DNA from: Deltaproteobacteria bacterium
Lineage (GTDB): Bacteria; Campylobacterota_A; Desulfurellia; JAGGSF01
Assembly (NCBI GenBank): GCA_021159235.1
Contig: JAGGSF010000007.1
Span: 1-16,588, forward strand
Direction: 5' to 3'
DNA length: 16,588 nt
Position numbers and translations under genes: made by a program. The notes under the pieces were generated by a model that saw only the letters and a program-made list of their open reading frames with translations, was not told the DNA's origin and searched no databases. How positions within the stretch are numbered: the stretch's first letter is position 1; each line of letters starts with the position of its first letter. Positions 8,274-14,765 of this stretch are shown one piece after another.

Positions 8274-9032
8274 GGGGGGATCTTTAGGTGTAAGGCCTAA
8301 TTTGTAGCACCATTTGAGAAACAGTTGAATAGACTTAATCTTTTCTTCTGTTAGATCGTAGTTTACATTCAGTGTAAGATAGTTTGAGTATTCTTCTTTT
8401 GTAAGGTAGGGAAAACGAACATGAAACCAGTCCACTATTTCTCTTATGTGTGTCATCCCCCATTCCTTAGCATGAATGAAATTTTGCACAACCTCTTTTG
8501 TAATTTTCTCCCTGTATCCGATCCATAGTGCAAAGACAAATGGCAGGTGGGTGAATGTTTTCCACTCATGGGCCAGATCCAAAACCTCGCCTGAAAGCTC
8601 CTTCTCTTTAAACAACGCCTCATCGCCTATAATTATCTGAGCATCAAAATTTCTAATATCAAACCCATACTGCACTTCCTTTTTGAACTTTTCCCTTAAC
8701 AATATCTGCAGGAGTGCATTTGAGGTGCGAGAATGTTTATCCAGAAGCACTGTTTTGACCTCTTTTAGAGGTTTGTTACAAAACAGAGCTACACTCTTCA
8801 CATAGTCGGGAGAAGAAATACAAATAGAAGGCACAATAACATATTCTTGAGGGAGGTATGCATATTCTATTACCGGAACGATACCTATATCAATTTCTTT
8901 ATTCCGCAGCATTTCTGCGCATTCGGATGGGAAAAGTTGTGTAAAATCGTAATCTGTATTTATAGAATCTACGAGAAACGCCTGATACAATGGCCAGGCA
9001 TTGAGAAAACTTACTAAACCTACACGCAGCAT
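8247..9032 (-). CDS. mqnA: Chorismate dehydratase, futalosine menaquinone pathway
   Basis: MqnA converts chorismate to 3-[(1-carboxyvinyl)oxy]benzoate, the entry step of the futalosine route to menaquinone. The 261-residue protein has the family opening MLRVGLVSFLNAWPLY and the segment NKEIDIGIVPVIEYAYL near residues 49-65, and it folds as a periplasmic-binding-protein-like domain without a signal peptide. It lies downstream of sdhB in the same direction, which fits a quinone-dependent respiratory cluster. No Shine-Dalgarno sequence precedes the ATG; the upstream region is a 12-bp hairpin followed by TTATTACTCTC. The C-terminal codons overlap the end of the convergent sir2 gene. Other mqn genes are not in the window. 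A related unassigned binding-protein function is a less likely alternative. Confidence 0.9.
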   Translation of the reverse strand: MLRVGLVSFLNAWPLYQAFLVDSINTDYDFTQLFPSECAEMLRNKEIDIGIVPVIEYAYLPQEYVIVPSICISSPDYVKSVALFCNKPLKEVKTVLLDKHSRTSNALLQILLREKFKKEVQYGFDIRNFDAQIIIGDEALFKEKELSGEVLDLAHEWKTFTHLPFVFALWIGYREKITKEVVQNFIHAKEWGMTHIREIVDWFHVRFPYLTKEEYSNYLTLNVNYDLTEEKIKSIQLFLKWCYKLGLTPKDPPLNFFKPLH

Positions 9033-9043
9033 GAGAGTAATAA

Positions 9044-9080
9044 TAAAGGGAAGCGTAACGCTTCCCTTTACCTTTTTTTT
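9044..9080 (+). terminator. Hairpin with T8 tract, plus-strand terminator
   Basis: A perfect 12-bp inverted repeat (arms 9044-9055 and 9059-9070, loop TAA) is followed on the plus strand by CC and eight T residues (9073-9080), the layout of an intrinsic terminator. In the minus direction, that of sdhB and mqnA, the stem is followed only by TTATTACT, so termination there would be weak or partial. As the sir2 operon has no other terminator before this point, it may end here. Confidence 0.6.
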
Positions 9081-9801
9081 ACCACTTTCTCTTTAAAATC
9101 TCATGCTGCAACATGGCTATAGCCTTTGTAGGATTCAGCTCCTTAGGACATGCAGTAATACAGTTCAAAACGGTATGACATCTCCATACACCATGCTTGT
9201 TGTTTACTATATCTAACCTCTCACCTTTTCCATCATCTCTGGAGTCAAATACAAATCTTGCAGCATTCAACATCGCAGATGGACCCAGGTAATCCTTATC
9301 AGACCAGTAGAAGGGACAGGACGAAGAACAGCAACCGCACAGGATGCATTCATAAAGTCCATCCAGCTTGGCCCTATCTTCCACGCTCTGCAATCTCTCT
9401 TTCTCCGGTGGCGGTATCCTCTCGATCAGATAAGGTTTTACCATAAAATACTTGTTAAAGAAATCCGTGAAATCCACCACCAGATCCTTAATTACAGGAA
9501 AACCGGGCAAGGGTTTAATAGTAAGAGTGGTGGTATTGTAGTCCTCGATATGCGCCATGCAAGAAGTAGTATTTACACCGCATATGTTCATACCATCTGA
9601 ACCGCAGACCCCTTCTCTGCAGGATCTTCTATAGGCGAGTGTTCCATCCTGCTCCCAGCGAATCTGATTCAGTCCATCCAGAACCATCATACCTCTTCTT
9701 CTTATTTCTACTTCATAATCCTGAAAATATGGAGCTTCATCCTTTTCTGGATTGTATCTAAATACTTTGAATATTACCTTGTCTCCAACATTTAAAGTCA
9801 T
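9079..9801 (-). CDS. sdhB: Succinate dehydrogenase iron-sulfur subunit
   Basis: SdhB passes electrons from the flavin of SdhA to quinone through three iron-sulfur centres. All ligands are visible: [2Fe-2S] at C61, C66, D69 and C81, with aspartate as third ligand as in E. coli; [4Fe-4S] at C152, C155, C158 with C162 nearby; and [3Fe-4S] at C208, C214 and C218 within the CHTVLNC...CPKELNP segment. An extra cysteine, C74, is also present. At 240 residues it has the normal length. GAGGAGG stands before the ATG, and the gene follows sdhA after an 11-bp gap. The stop codon lies within the T-tract of the terminator-like hairpin read on the other strand. Confidence 0.97.
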   Translation of the reverse strand: MTLNVGDKVIFKVFRYNPEKDEAPYFQDYEVEIRRRGMMVLDGLNQIRWEQDGTLAYRRSCREGVCGSDGMNICGVNTTSCMAHIEDYNTTTLTIKPLPGFPVIKDLVVDFTDFFNKYFMVKPYLIERIPPPEKERLQSVEDRAKLDGLYECILCGCCSSSCPFYWSDKDYLGPSAMLNAARFVFDSRDDGKGERLDIVNNKHGVWRCHTVLNCITACPKELNPTKAIAMLQHEILKRKW

Positions 9802-9812
9802 CTACCCCTCCT

Positions 9813-11627
9813 CTAATAAACCCTTTTCTTGGGCGGAATGGATGGAAGAGTCAAGGGTTGCATCCTCACCGGTTTATAATCTAATTTTGTATTGCCTTCC
9901 TCATCCATATAAACAAGCGAATGTTTTAGCCAGTTTTCATCATCCCTTTCTGGATAGTCTTCTCTGGAATGAGCACCCCTTGATTCTTCTCTTGCCAGAG
10001 CAGCTGCTGTTTCAACTATAGAATTGTCAATAAGAGATTCCAGCTCTAGTATTTCTATAAGGTCAAGATTGAAGGTCATACTCTTATCTTCCAGCTTTAC
10101 CTTCTTGAATCGCTCCCTCAATCCTTTCAGAATTTCCATTTGCTTCTTCATTCCCTCTCCATTTCTAAACACAAACATATTGGTAGACATACTATCTTTT
10201 AACTCATCCCAGATATCTATCATCTTTTCCGTTCCCTCTGACTCAAACAGTCTCCTCACCCTATCCATGCCTTTCTTGGCATATTTCTCCGCCAGATATT
10301 CCTCACCAGGATATGTAACATCTACATTCTTTTCTATTATCCATTTGGCCGCGGATATTCCTGCTTCTTTACCAGACCACACTAAATCCAGTAAGGAATT
10401 TGCTCCCAACCTATTGGATCCATGAACTGATGGGGTAGCACATTCACCAGCAGCATAAAATCCAGGAACAGGAGTCTCTGGTTTATCCATGCTTCCCAGT
10501 ACAACTTCACCGAATCTATTGGTTGGAATTCCACCCATATGATAATGCATCGTAGGCTCGACTGGAATGGGCTCCTTGGTGCAATCAATGCCCGTAAACT
10601 TGTAAGCCAGCTCCCATATACCAGGTAATTTATCCATAATATAGTCATGACCCAGATGGTCCAACTTTAGTAACAGGTGATCTTTCTTTGGACCTACGCC
10701 CCTTCCCTCTCTAACCTCTATTGTCATTGAACGAGACACAACATCACGAGAAGCTAAATCCAGGACACGAGGTGCGTACTTTTTCATAAATCTCTCACCC
10801 TCAGAGTTGATCAGATAACCACCTTCTCCTCTTACCCCTTCTGTGATCAGGTTGCCTATAGCATATATGCCAGTAGGATGGAACTGTATAAATTCCGGGT
10901 CTTCTACAGGTATTCCTGCTCTTAAGGCCATCGTCCAGCCATCACCGGTGTTTAAATGGTTGTTGGTGCTGGTGCGGAACATTCTTCCGTTTCCTCCGGT
11001 GGCAAAGATGGTTGCTTTTGCAAAGAAGATGTGAAATCCACCGTTTATCATATCCCAGGCTAATACACCTATTACCCTTCCTGTCTCCTCATTCTTCAGG
11101 AGCTGCAATGCAAAAAACTCATTGTAATAACTCACATAAGGAGCTACATCTTCTCTCAGTGTTCTTTCAAAAAGTGCATGTAATATAGCATGACCGGACC
11201 TGTCTGCAATAGCACAGGTGCGATGAGCTATATCTTCCCCAAAGTTTCTCATTGAACCGCCGAAAGAACGCTGATAAATCTTACCATTTTCTATACGAGA
11301 AAATGGTATTCCCCAATGTTCTAATTCATACACAAGTCCTGGAGCCTTTTTAGTGAAATCTTCAATGGCATCCTGATCACCTAACCAGTCACTGCCTTTC
11401 ACCGTATCGTAAAAATGCCATACCCAGTAATCTTCATCCATATTTGCAAGAGCAGCATTGATGCCGCCCTGAGCGGAAACAGTGTGCGAACGGGTGGGAA
11501 AAATCTCAGTAATGACTGCCGTTTTCAGCCTTGCCAGGCCTGTTTGCACAGCGGCAGCCAGTCCCGCACCACCTGCTCCCACAATTGCTACATCTACTGT
11601 ATGAAAATCTACTTTAAACTCTGCCAT
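9813..11627 (-). CDS. sdhA: Succinate dehydrogenase flavoprotein subunit
   Basis: SdhA oxidises succinate to fumarate at a covalently bound FAD on the cytoplasmic face of the membrane complex. The 604-residue protein shows the dinucleotide-binding GAGGAG at 17-22, the FAD-attachment motif SHTVSAQGG with H48, the substrate-loop [15 protein letters not shown], and the C-terminal FAD-contact [18 protein letters not shown]. The sequence resembles the succinate:quinone reductase type rather than the longer cytoplasmic fumarate reductases, and the two-anchor arrangement agrees with this. A strong GGAGGTG precedes the ATG. It lies 15 bp after sdhD and 11 bp before sdhB. In vivo direction (oxidation or fumarate reduction) cannot be read from the sequence. 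Confidence 0.97.
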   Translation of the reverse strand: MAEFKVDFHTVDVAIVGAGGAGLAAAVQTGLARLKTAVITEIFPTRSHTVSAQGGINAALANMDEDYWVWHFYDTVKGSDWLGDQDAIEDFTKKAPGLVYELEHWGIPFSRIENGKIYQRSFGGSMRNFGEDIAHRTCAIADRSGHAILHALFERTLREDVAPYVSYYNEFFALQLLKNEETGRVIGVLAWDMINGGFHIFFAKATIFATGGNGRMFRTSTNNHLNTGDGWTMALRAGIPVEDPEFIQFHPTGIYAIGNLITEGVRGEGGYLINSEGERFMKKYAPRVLDLASRDVVSRSMTIEVREGRGVGPKKDHLLLKLDHLGHDYIMDKLPGIWELAYKFTGIDCTKEPIPVEPTMHYHMGGIPTNRFGEVVLGSMDKPETPVPGFYAAGECATPSVHGSNRLGANSLLDLVWSGKEAGISAAKWIIEKNVDVTYPGEEYLAEKYAKKGMDRVRRLFESEGTEKMIDIWDELKDSMSTNMFVFRNGEGMKKQMEILKGLRERFKKVKLEDKSMTFNLDLIEILELESLIDNSIVETAAALAREESRGAHSREDYPERDDENWLKHSLVYMDEEGNTKLDYKPVRMQPLTLPSIPPKKRVY

Positions 11628-11642
11628 AAAAACACCTCCTTT

Positions 11643-12008
11643 CTAAGGAACGATAGCTATAAATGCAACCCAGAAATAAACAACCCCTGTTATACCAAAT
11701 ACAAGCTTCAGGGTTGTTCTCCAGCCAGCCGTTCTTATATAATCATCAAATACATAGAAGACACCATTCATTCCGTGATAGACAAGGAACAAAGCAAATA
11801 CTACATAGAATACCTTCTTGAACATTGCATGCATCATAAACCACATCATTGCCGAAGGCCACAAACTGCCCCAATGATTGATAAACATGTGGAAAATAAG
11901 TATGAGGATAAGACACAAACCTGTAATTCTTTGAGCAAACCAGGAGAAATCTCCTGCTTTTGCACTACCTGTATATCTATCTATATATCCCCTCATGAAT
12001 TCTGCCAT
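11643..12008 (-). CDS. sdhD: Succinate dehydrogenase membrane anchor subunit D
   Basis: One of two small integral membrane subunits that anchor SdhAB and bind heme b and quinone. The 121 residues form three hydrophobic segments (about 25-45, 65-88, 100-120). The first begins with QRITG (26-30) and contains H40; the second contains YHGMNG (77-82), where H78 is the best heme-ligand candidate. These same motifs recur in SdhC at similar spacing, so the two anchors look like distant paralogues. The ribosome-binding site GGAGGTG is directly after the sdhC stop and fixes the start. Position between sdhC and sdhA gives the classical CDAB order. Confidence 0.9.
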   Translation of the reverse strand: MAEFMRGYIDRYTGSAKAGDFSWFAQRITGLCLILILIFHMFINHWGSLWPSAMMWFMMHAMFKKVFYVVFALFLVYHGMNGVFYVFDDYIRTAGWRTTLKLVFGITGVVYFWVAFIAIVP

Positions 12009-12020
12009 CTTTTCACCTCC

Positions 12021-12356
12021 TTAAACAGAAAACGTCAATACAGCACCGATTATAAACAGGATAATGGCAATTACCCAGAAAACCCATATATTGGAATTGT
12101 AGTTTTCTCTCTCTGCACCATGAGCAAGATTGACAATCACGATCCTCAACCCGTTCATTGAATGATAACACAAAATAGCCCATACAATTAAAGCTACAAC
12201 CTTGTTAGTGCTCATAAAACCTGCAAAATGAAACAAGAAATACAGAACCAGAAGCAATCCCGTAATGCGGTGCAGCAACCATGCAATCCAACCCTGATGC
12301 CACTTATAACTTACGCTGCCTTCCAGCCATCTCTTCTCAGCATTAAAATACTTCAT
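12021..12356 (-). CDS. sdhC: Succinate dehydrogenase cytochrome b subunit C
   Basis: The first membrane anchor of the complex, 111 residues with three transmembrane segments (about 24-47, 53-77, 89-110). HRITG at 29-33 corresponds to the HR-S/T-G motif of E. coli SdhC, whose arginine contributes to the quinone site. H65 in YHSMNG is the likely heme b ligand. The residue equivalent to the E. coli quinone-site serine, four before the arginine, appears to be W26. The start has AAGGAGGTG five bases or so upstream. A 14-bp hairpin occupies the gap between this gene and mdh. The C/D naming follows gene order and the HRITG match; it could be swapped without changing the meaning. Confidence 0.9.
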   Translation of the reverse strand: MKYFNAEKRWLEGSVSYKWHQGWIAWLLHRITGLLLVLYFLFHFAGFMSTNKVVALIVWAILCYHSMNGLRIVIVNLAHGAERENYNSNIWVFWVIAIILFIIGAVLTFSV

Positions 12357-12376
12357 AACACCTCCTTTCCTATTAC

Positions 12377-12410
12377 ACCTTTAAAGCCGGGGTCCTCCGG
12401 CTTTAAAGGT
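12377..12410 (-). other. Long hairpin between mdh and sdhC
   Basis: A perfect 14-bp inverted repeat (arms 12377-12390 and 12397-12410, GC-rich at the inner end, 6-base loop) lies in the 70-bp gap. Neither strand carries a T-tract after it, so it is not a standard intrinsic terminator. In the mRNA it sits about 20 bases before the sdhC ATG, just upstream of its ribosome-binding site. Roles in mRNA processing, stability or partial transcription arrest are possible. Confidence 0.6.
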
Positions 12411-12426
12411 AGCAAATTGAGCCTGT

Positions 12427-13383
12427 TTATTTCAGCAAACCCAATTCCTCTACTCTGTCACACACCTCTTTTACATGGTCTGCTGATTTTTTCAAGAGTG
12501 CCTTTTCTTCATCTGATAGATCGAGCTCTATAATCTCTTCTACACCATCCTTGCCCAATTTCACAGGAACGCCGACCGGTAGGTCATTTATGCCATATTC
12601 ACCATGCAGGAATGCATGACAGGGAATTACTGCTTTCTGGTCTCTCAAAATGGACTCCACCATCCAGCATACACCTGCTGCCGGTGCCCAGTAGGCACTT
12701 GTTCCCAACAGTTTTACTATTTCGCCACCACCCATCCGTGTTCTGTCCACAATCTTCTCTAATGCATCTTTATCTACACATTTGCTTACAGGCACACCAT
12801 AGATAGAGGAATATTCTCTCAGAGGCACCATATCATCACCATGGCTACCCAGTGTCATTGCCCACACATCCTTTACAGATACCTTTTTCTCCATAGCCAG
12901 GAAAGCCATAAACCTTGCAGAATCCAATGCACCTGCCTGTCCTACCAGACGATTGTCTGGAAATCCTGTTACCTTTTTCGCAGCATAGATCATGGCATCT
13001 AAGGGATTGGCCACAATGACAAAGATACAATCTGGTGCATATTTTTTTACATTTTCAGCCACCGTTTTCATAATCGGTATGTTCTTGCCCAAAAGATCAT
13101 CTCTGCTCATGCCCGGTTTTCTTGGAAAACCAGCTGTCATAACCACGACATCTGAACCCTCAATAGCCTTATACACATCACCTTTTGATGAACCGATGAT
13201 CTTTGTATCATAACCAAGAATAGGGCCCGCCTGCATCATATCCAGTGCTTTTCCCTCTGGCAGATTTTCAATGATATCGGTCATTACCACTTCATCTGCA
13301 ATACCCTTCATTGCCATAATAAAAGCTGCAGATTCTCCCACATGCCCTGCACCGATTATACTCACCTTACGGATTCCCAACAT
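12427..13383 (-). CDS. mdh: Malate dehydrogenase, LDH-like type
   Basis: The enzyme interconverts malate and oxaloacetate with NAD in the TCA cycle, one step past the fumarate made by SdhA once fumarase has acted. The 318-residue protein has the Rossmann GAGHVG at 11-16, D36 ending the second strand (NAD rather than NADP preference), and the substrate arginines R88 and R94 in the RKPGMSRDDLL loop. R88 is the residue that separates malate from lactate dehydrogenases, where it is Gln. NPLD starts at 126, and the catalytic pair is D154 and H181. GGAGGTG stands five bases before the ATG. It is the first gene after a strong promoter and probably leads an mdh-sdhCDAB transcript. Confidence 0.95.
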   Translation of the reverse strand: MLGIRKVSIIGAGHVGESAAFIMAMKGIADEVVMTDIIENLPEGKALDMMQAGPILGYDTKIIGSSKGDVYKAIEGSDVVVMTAGFPRKPGMSRDDLLGKNIPIMKTVAENVKKYAPDCIFVIVANPLDAMIYAAKKVTGFPDNRLVGQAGALDSARFMAFLAMEKKVSVKDVWAMTLGSHGDDMVPLREYSSIYGVPVSKCVDKDALEKIVDRTRMGGGEIVKLLGTSAYWAPAAGVCWMVESILRDQKAVIPCHAFLHGEYGINDLPVGVPVKLGKDGVEEIIELDLSDEEKALLKKSADHVKEVCDRVEELGLLK

Positions 13384-13419
13384 TTTACACCTCCAGAATA
13401 AGATTAAATCCCATTAAAT

Positions 13420-13447
13420 TTTATACCACAATAAAATAGATTGTCAA
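13420..13447 (-). promoter_or_regulatory. Promoter of the mdh-sdhCDAB cluster
   Basis: On the minus strand TTGACA (13447-13442) is followed after 16 bp by TATAAA (13425-13420), the best sigma-70-type match in the window. It leaves a leader of roughly 30 bases containing the GGAGGTG of mdh. No other clear promoter is seen before sdhC, so the whole cluster may be served from here. Confidence 0.7.
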
Positions 13448-13466
13448 CATTATTTGAAGTTTTGGC

Positions 13467-13496
13467 TTGACACATCATGGCAATGAATGTTAAAAA
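13467..13496 (+). promoter_or_regulatory. Possible promoter of menG, inside its annotated 5' end
   Basis: TTGACA at 13467-13472 with an 18-bp spacer gives TAAAAA at 13491-13496 (4/6). If used, transcription would begin near 13503, downstream of the first two ATGs of the open frame and just before the in-frame ATG at 13507. The -10 is weak, so confidence is limited. Confidence 0.4.
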
Positions 13497-14214
13497 ATCT
13501 CAAGAGATGCAGGTTTATGAAAAAAGAAAAAGAGTACAGCATATGTTTTCTTTTATCGCATCCAGATATGACCTTTTAAATCACCTTCTAAGTTTTAATA
13601 TAGACAGATTATGGAGAAAAAAAGCAGCTTGCAGGGTAAGAGGGAAACGCATTTTAGATTTAGCCACTGGCACAGGGGATATGGCTATTGAAATAGCAAA
13701 AAGAGACAAAAATTTCCACATAATAGGATTGGATATAAGTGGAGAAATGCTCAGCCTCGCTCAAAAAAAGGCAAGAGACGCTCGACTTGAAAATCAAATA
13801 GAACTTGTACAAGCCTCTATGGAACATTTACCCTTTCGTTCATCCTTTTTTGATTCAGTCGTCGTTGCATTTGGATTGAGAAACGCCCAGGATAGGATAC
13901 GTGCATTGTTTGAGATGTTCAGGGTGTTGCGCAAGGAAGGTACAGCAGTAATCTTAGAATTCAGTCATCCCGCAATTCCTGTATTCAAGGATGTCTATCT
14001 TTACTATACTCAATGTATCCTGCCGCTTATTGGAAAGGTAATCTCGGGGCATAGAAATGCTTACTTGTATTTGCCTACTTCCATAGCAGCTTTTCCAAAC
14101 AGGGAGTATTTAAAACATGCAATGAGAGCAGTTGGGTTTGGGAATGTTTATTGTAAATTGCTAACCTTAGGCATCGTTGCGCTACATACAGGTAAAAAGA
14201 TCTGTAAGGTGTAG
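13477..14214 (+). CDS. menG: Demethylmenaquinone methyltransferase (UbiE/MenG)
   Basis: This SAM-dependent enzyme adds the ring methyl group in the last step of menaquinone synthesis. It carries the family N-terminal pattern ASRYDLLNHLLSF and W-R, the SAM-binding motif ILDLATGTGDM, and the family signature FGLRNAQDR. The full open frame is 245 residues. The start is uncertain: ATGs lie at 13477, 13483 and 13507, none has a Shine-Dalgarno sequence, and a TTGACA at 13467 favours 13507 (235 residues), which still keeps every conserved part. It is transcribed away from mdh and shares the intergenic region with it. Given MqnA nearby, menaquinone rather than ubiquinone is the expected substrate line. 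The next ORF begins 2 bp after its stop. Confidence 0.93.
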   Translation: MAMNVKKSQEMQVYEKRKRVQHMFSFIASRYDLLNHLLSFNIDRLWRKKAACRVRGKRILDLATGTGDMAIEIAKRDKNFHIIGLDISGEMLSLAQKKARDARLENQIELVQASMEHLPFRSSFFDSVVVAFGLRNAQDRIRALFEMFRVLRKEGTAVILEFSHPAIPVFKDVYLYYTQCILPLIGKVISGHRNAYLYLPTSIAAFPNREYLKHAMRAVGFGNVYCKLLTLGIVALHTGKKICKV

Positions 14215-14216
14215 TT

Positions 14217-14429
14217 ATGAAAAGCTTTACTATTATTATTGAGTTTCATTTTAACAAAGATACAACTATTCGATGGGCAACACCAATTTATCCTCTATCC
14301 TGTTCAGATTACACAAATATTATATTCGTTGACAATAGTGAGATAGAATGGAGGAATGTCACCTTTACAAGATTCATTGGTGGATATTCAATGCATGACG
14401 GAATATATGATGAACTACAAATTAGGTGA
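14217..14429 (+). CDS. Small protein of unknown function, candidate antitoxin
   Basis: A 70-codon frame that I do not recognise. It begins 2 bp after the menG stop and ends about 20 bp inside the following MazF-like gene, the coupled arrangement usual for antitoxin-toxin pairs. The sequence has a strand-like first part (KSFTIIIEFHF), aromatic and polar residues through the middle (IRWATPIYPL, IEWRNVTFTRF), and a C-terminus YDELQIR. I see no AbrB, ribbon-helix-helix, Phd or helix-turn-helix motif. There is no clear Shine-Dalgarno sequence before the start. It might be a new antitoxin type, an unrelated small protein, or a remnant. Its position is the main argument. Confidence 0.45.
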   Translation: MKSFTIIIEFHFNKDTTIRWATPIYPLSCSDYTNIIFVDNSEIEWRNVTFTRFIGGYSMHDGIYDELQIR

Positions 14430-14736
14430 TATAGTTATTGTAGCCTTTCCCTTCACAGATTTACACAAAACGATAAGAAGACCGGCATTAGTCGTTGCGG
14501 ATATAGGTGATGAGGATGTTTTAGTAGCTCGTATAACGGGTCAAAAACATGAAACAGAGTTTGATATGGAATTGAAAGACTGGGCAAAACAGGGACTCCT
14601 TTTACACTCCTATGCCCGATTATCAAAACTTGCCACATTAAAAAGAAGTGATATATTTAAGAAAATAGGCAGATTGACAGATGAAGAGATTCTCGATGTG
14701 AAAAAAAAATTAAAGATGCTGTTTGAAATCAGCTGA
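14410..14736 (+). CDS. PemK/MazF-family toxin-like protein
   Basis: A 108-residue protein of the MazF/PemK/Kid fold, whose members are mostly sequence-specific mRNA endoribonucleases held inactive by an antitoxin. The family opening GDIVIVAFPFTD is at residues 6-17, followed by K-x-I-R-R-P-A-L-V-V and a C-terminal pattern S-K-L-A-T-L...IGRLTDEEI. The frame is open from ATG 14356, but the N-terminus of the family fits a start at 14410 (or the adjoining ATG at 14407, or 14395 behind a GGTGGA). It overlaps the 70-residue ORF upstream. A run of nine A residues (14701-14709) near its end is a possible slippage site. No catalytic claim is made; activity and partner are inferred. Confidence 0.82.
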   Translation: MNYKLGDIVIVAFPFTDLHKTIRRPALVVADIGDEDVLVARITGQKHETEFDMELKDWAKQGLLLHSYARLSKLATLKRSDIFKKIGRLTDEEILDVKKKLKMLFEIS

Positions 14737-14765
14737 GTTTAAATCTATATAAAAAGGGTAATTGT

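Noticed and set aside
10024-10425. Open frame of 133 codons on the plus strand
   Set aside because: Antisense to the well-supported sdhA and very serine-rich, typical of a shadow frame.
11415-12161. Open frame of 248 codons on the plus strand
   Set aside because: It lies antisense to sdhA, sdhD and sdhC, which have full motifs and ribosome-binding sites; its composition (many Cys, His, Ser) is that of a shadow frame.
14329-14349. TTGACA and TAGAAT as a toxin promoter
   Set aside because: The two hexamers are only 9 bp apart, too close for a sigma-70-type promoter.
14350-14358. GGAGG before ATG 14356 as the toxin start
   Set aside because: Only one base separates the two, and the 18 extra residues do not match the MazF/PemK N-terminus.
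14701-14709. A9 run in the toxin gene as a phase-variation switch
   Set aside because: Similar 9-base A runs occur in argF, so it is not special in this AT-rich genome; no supporting evidence.
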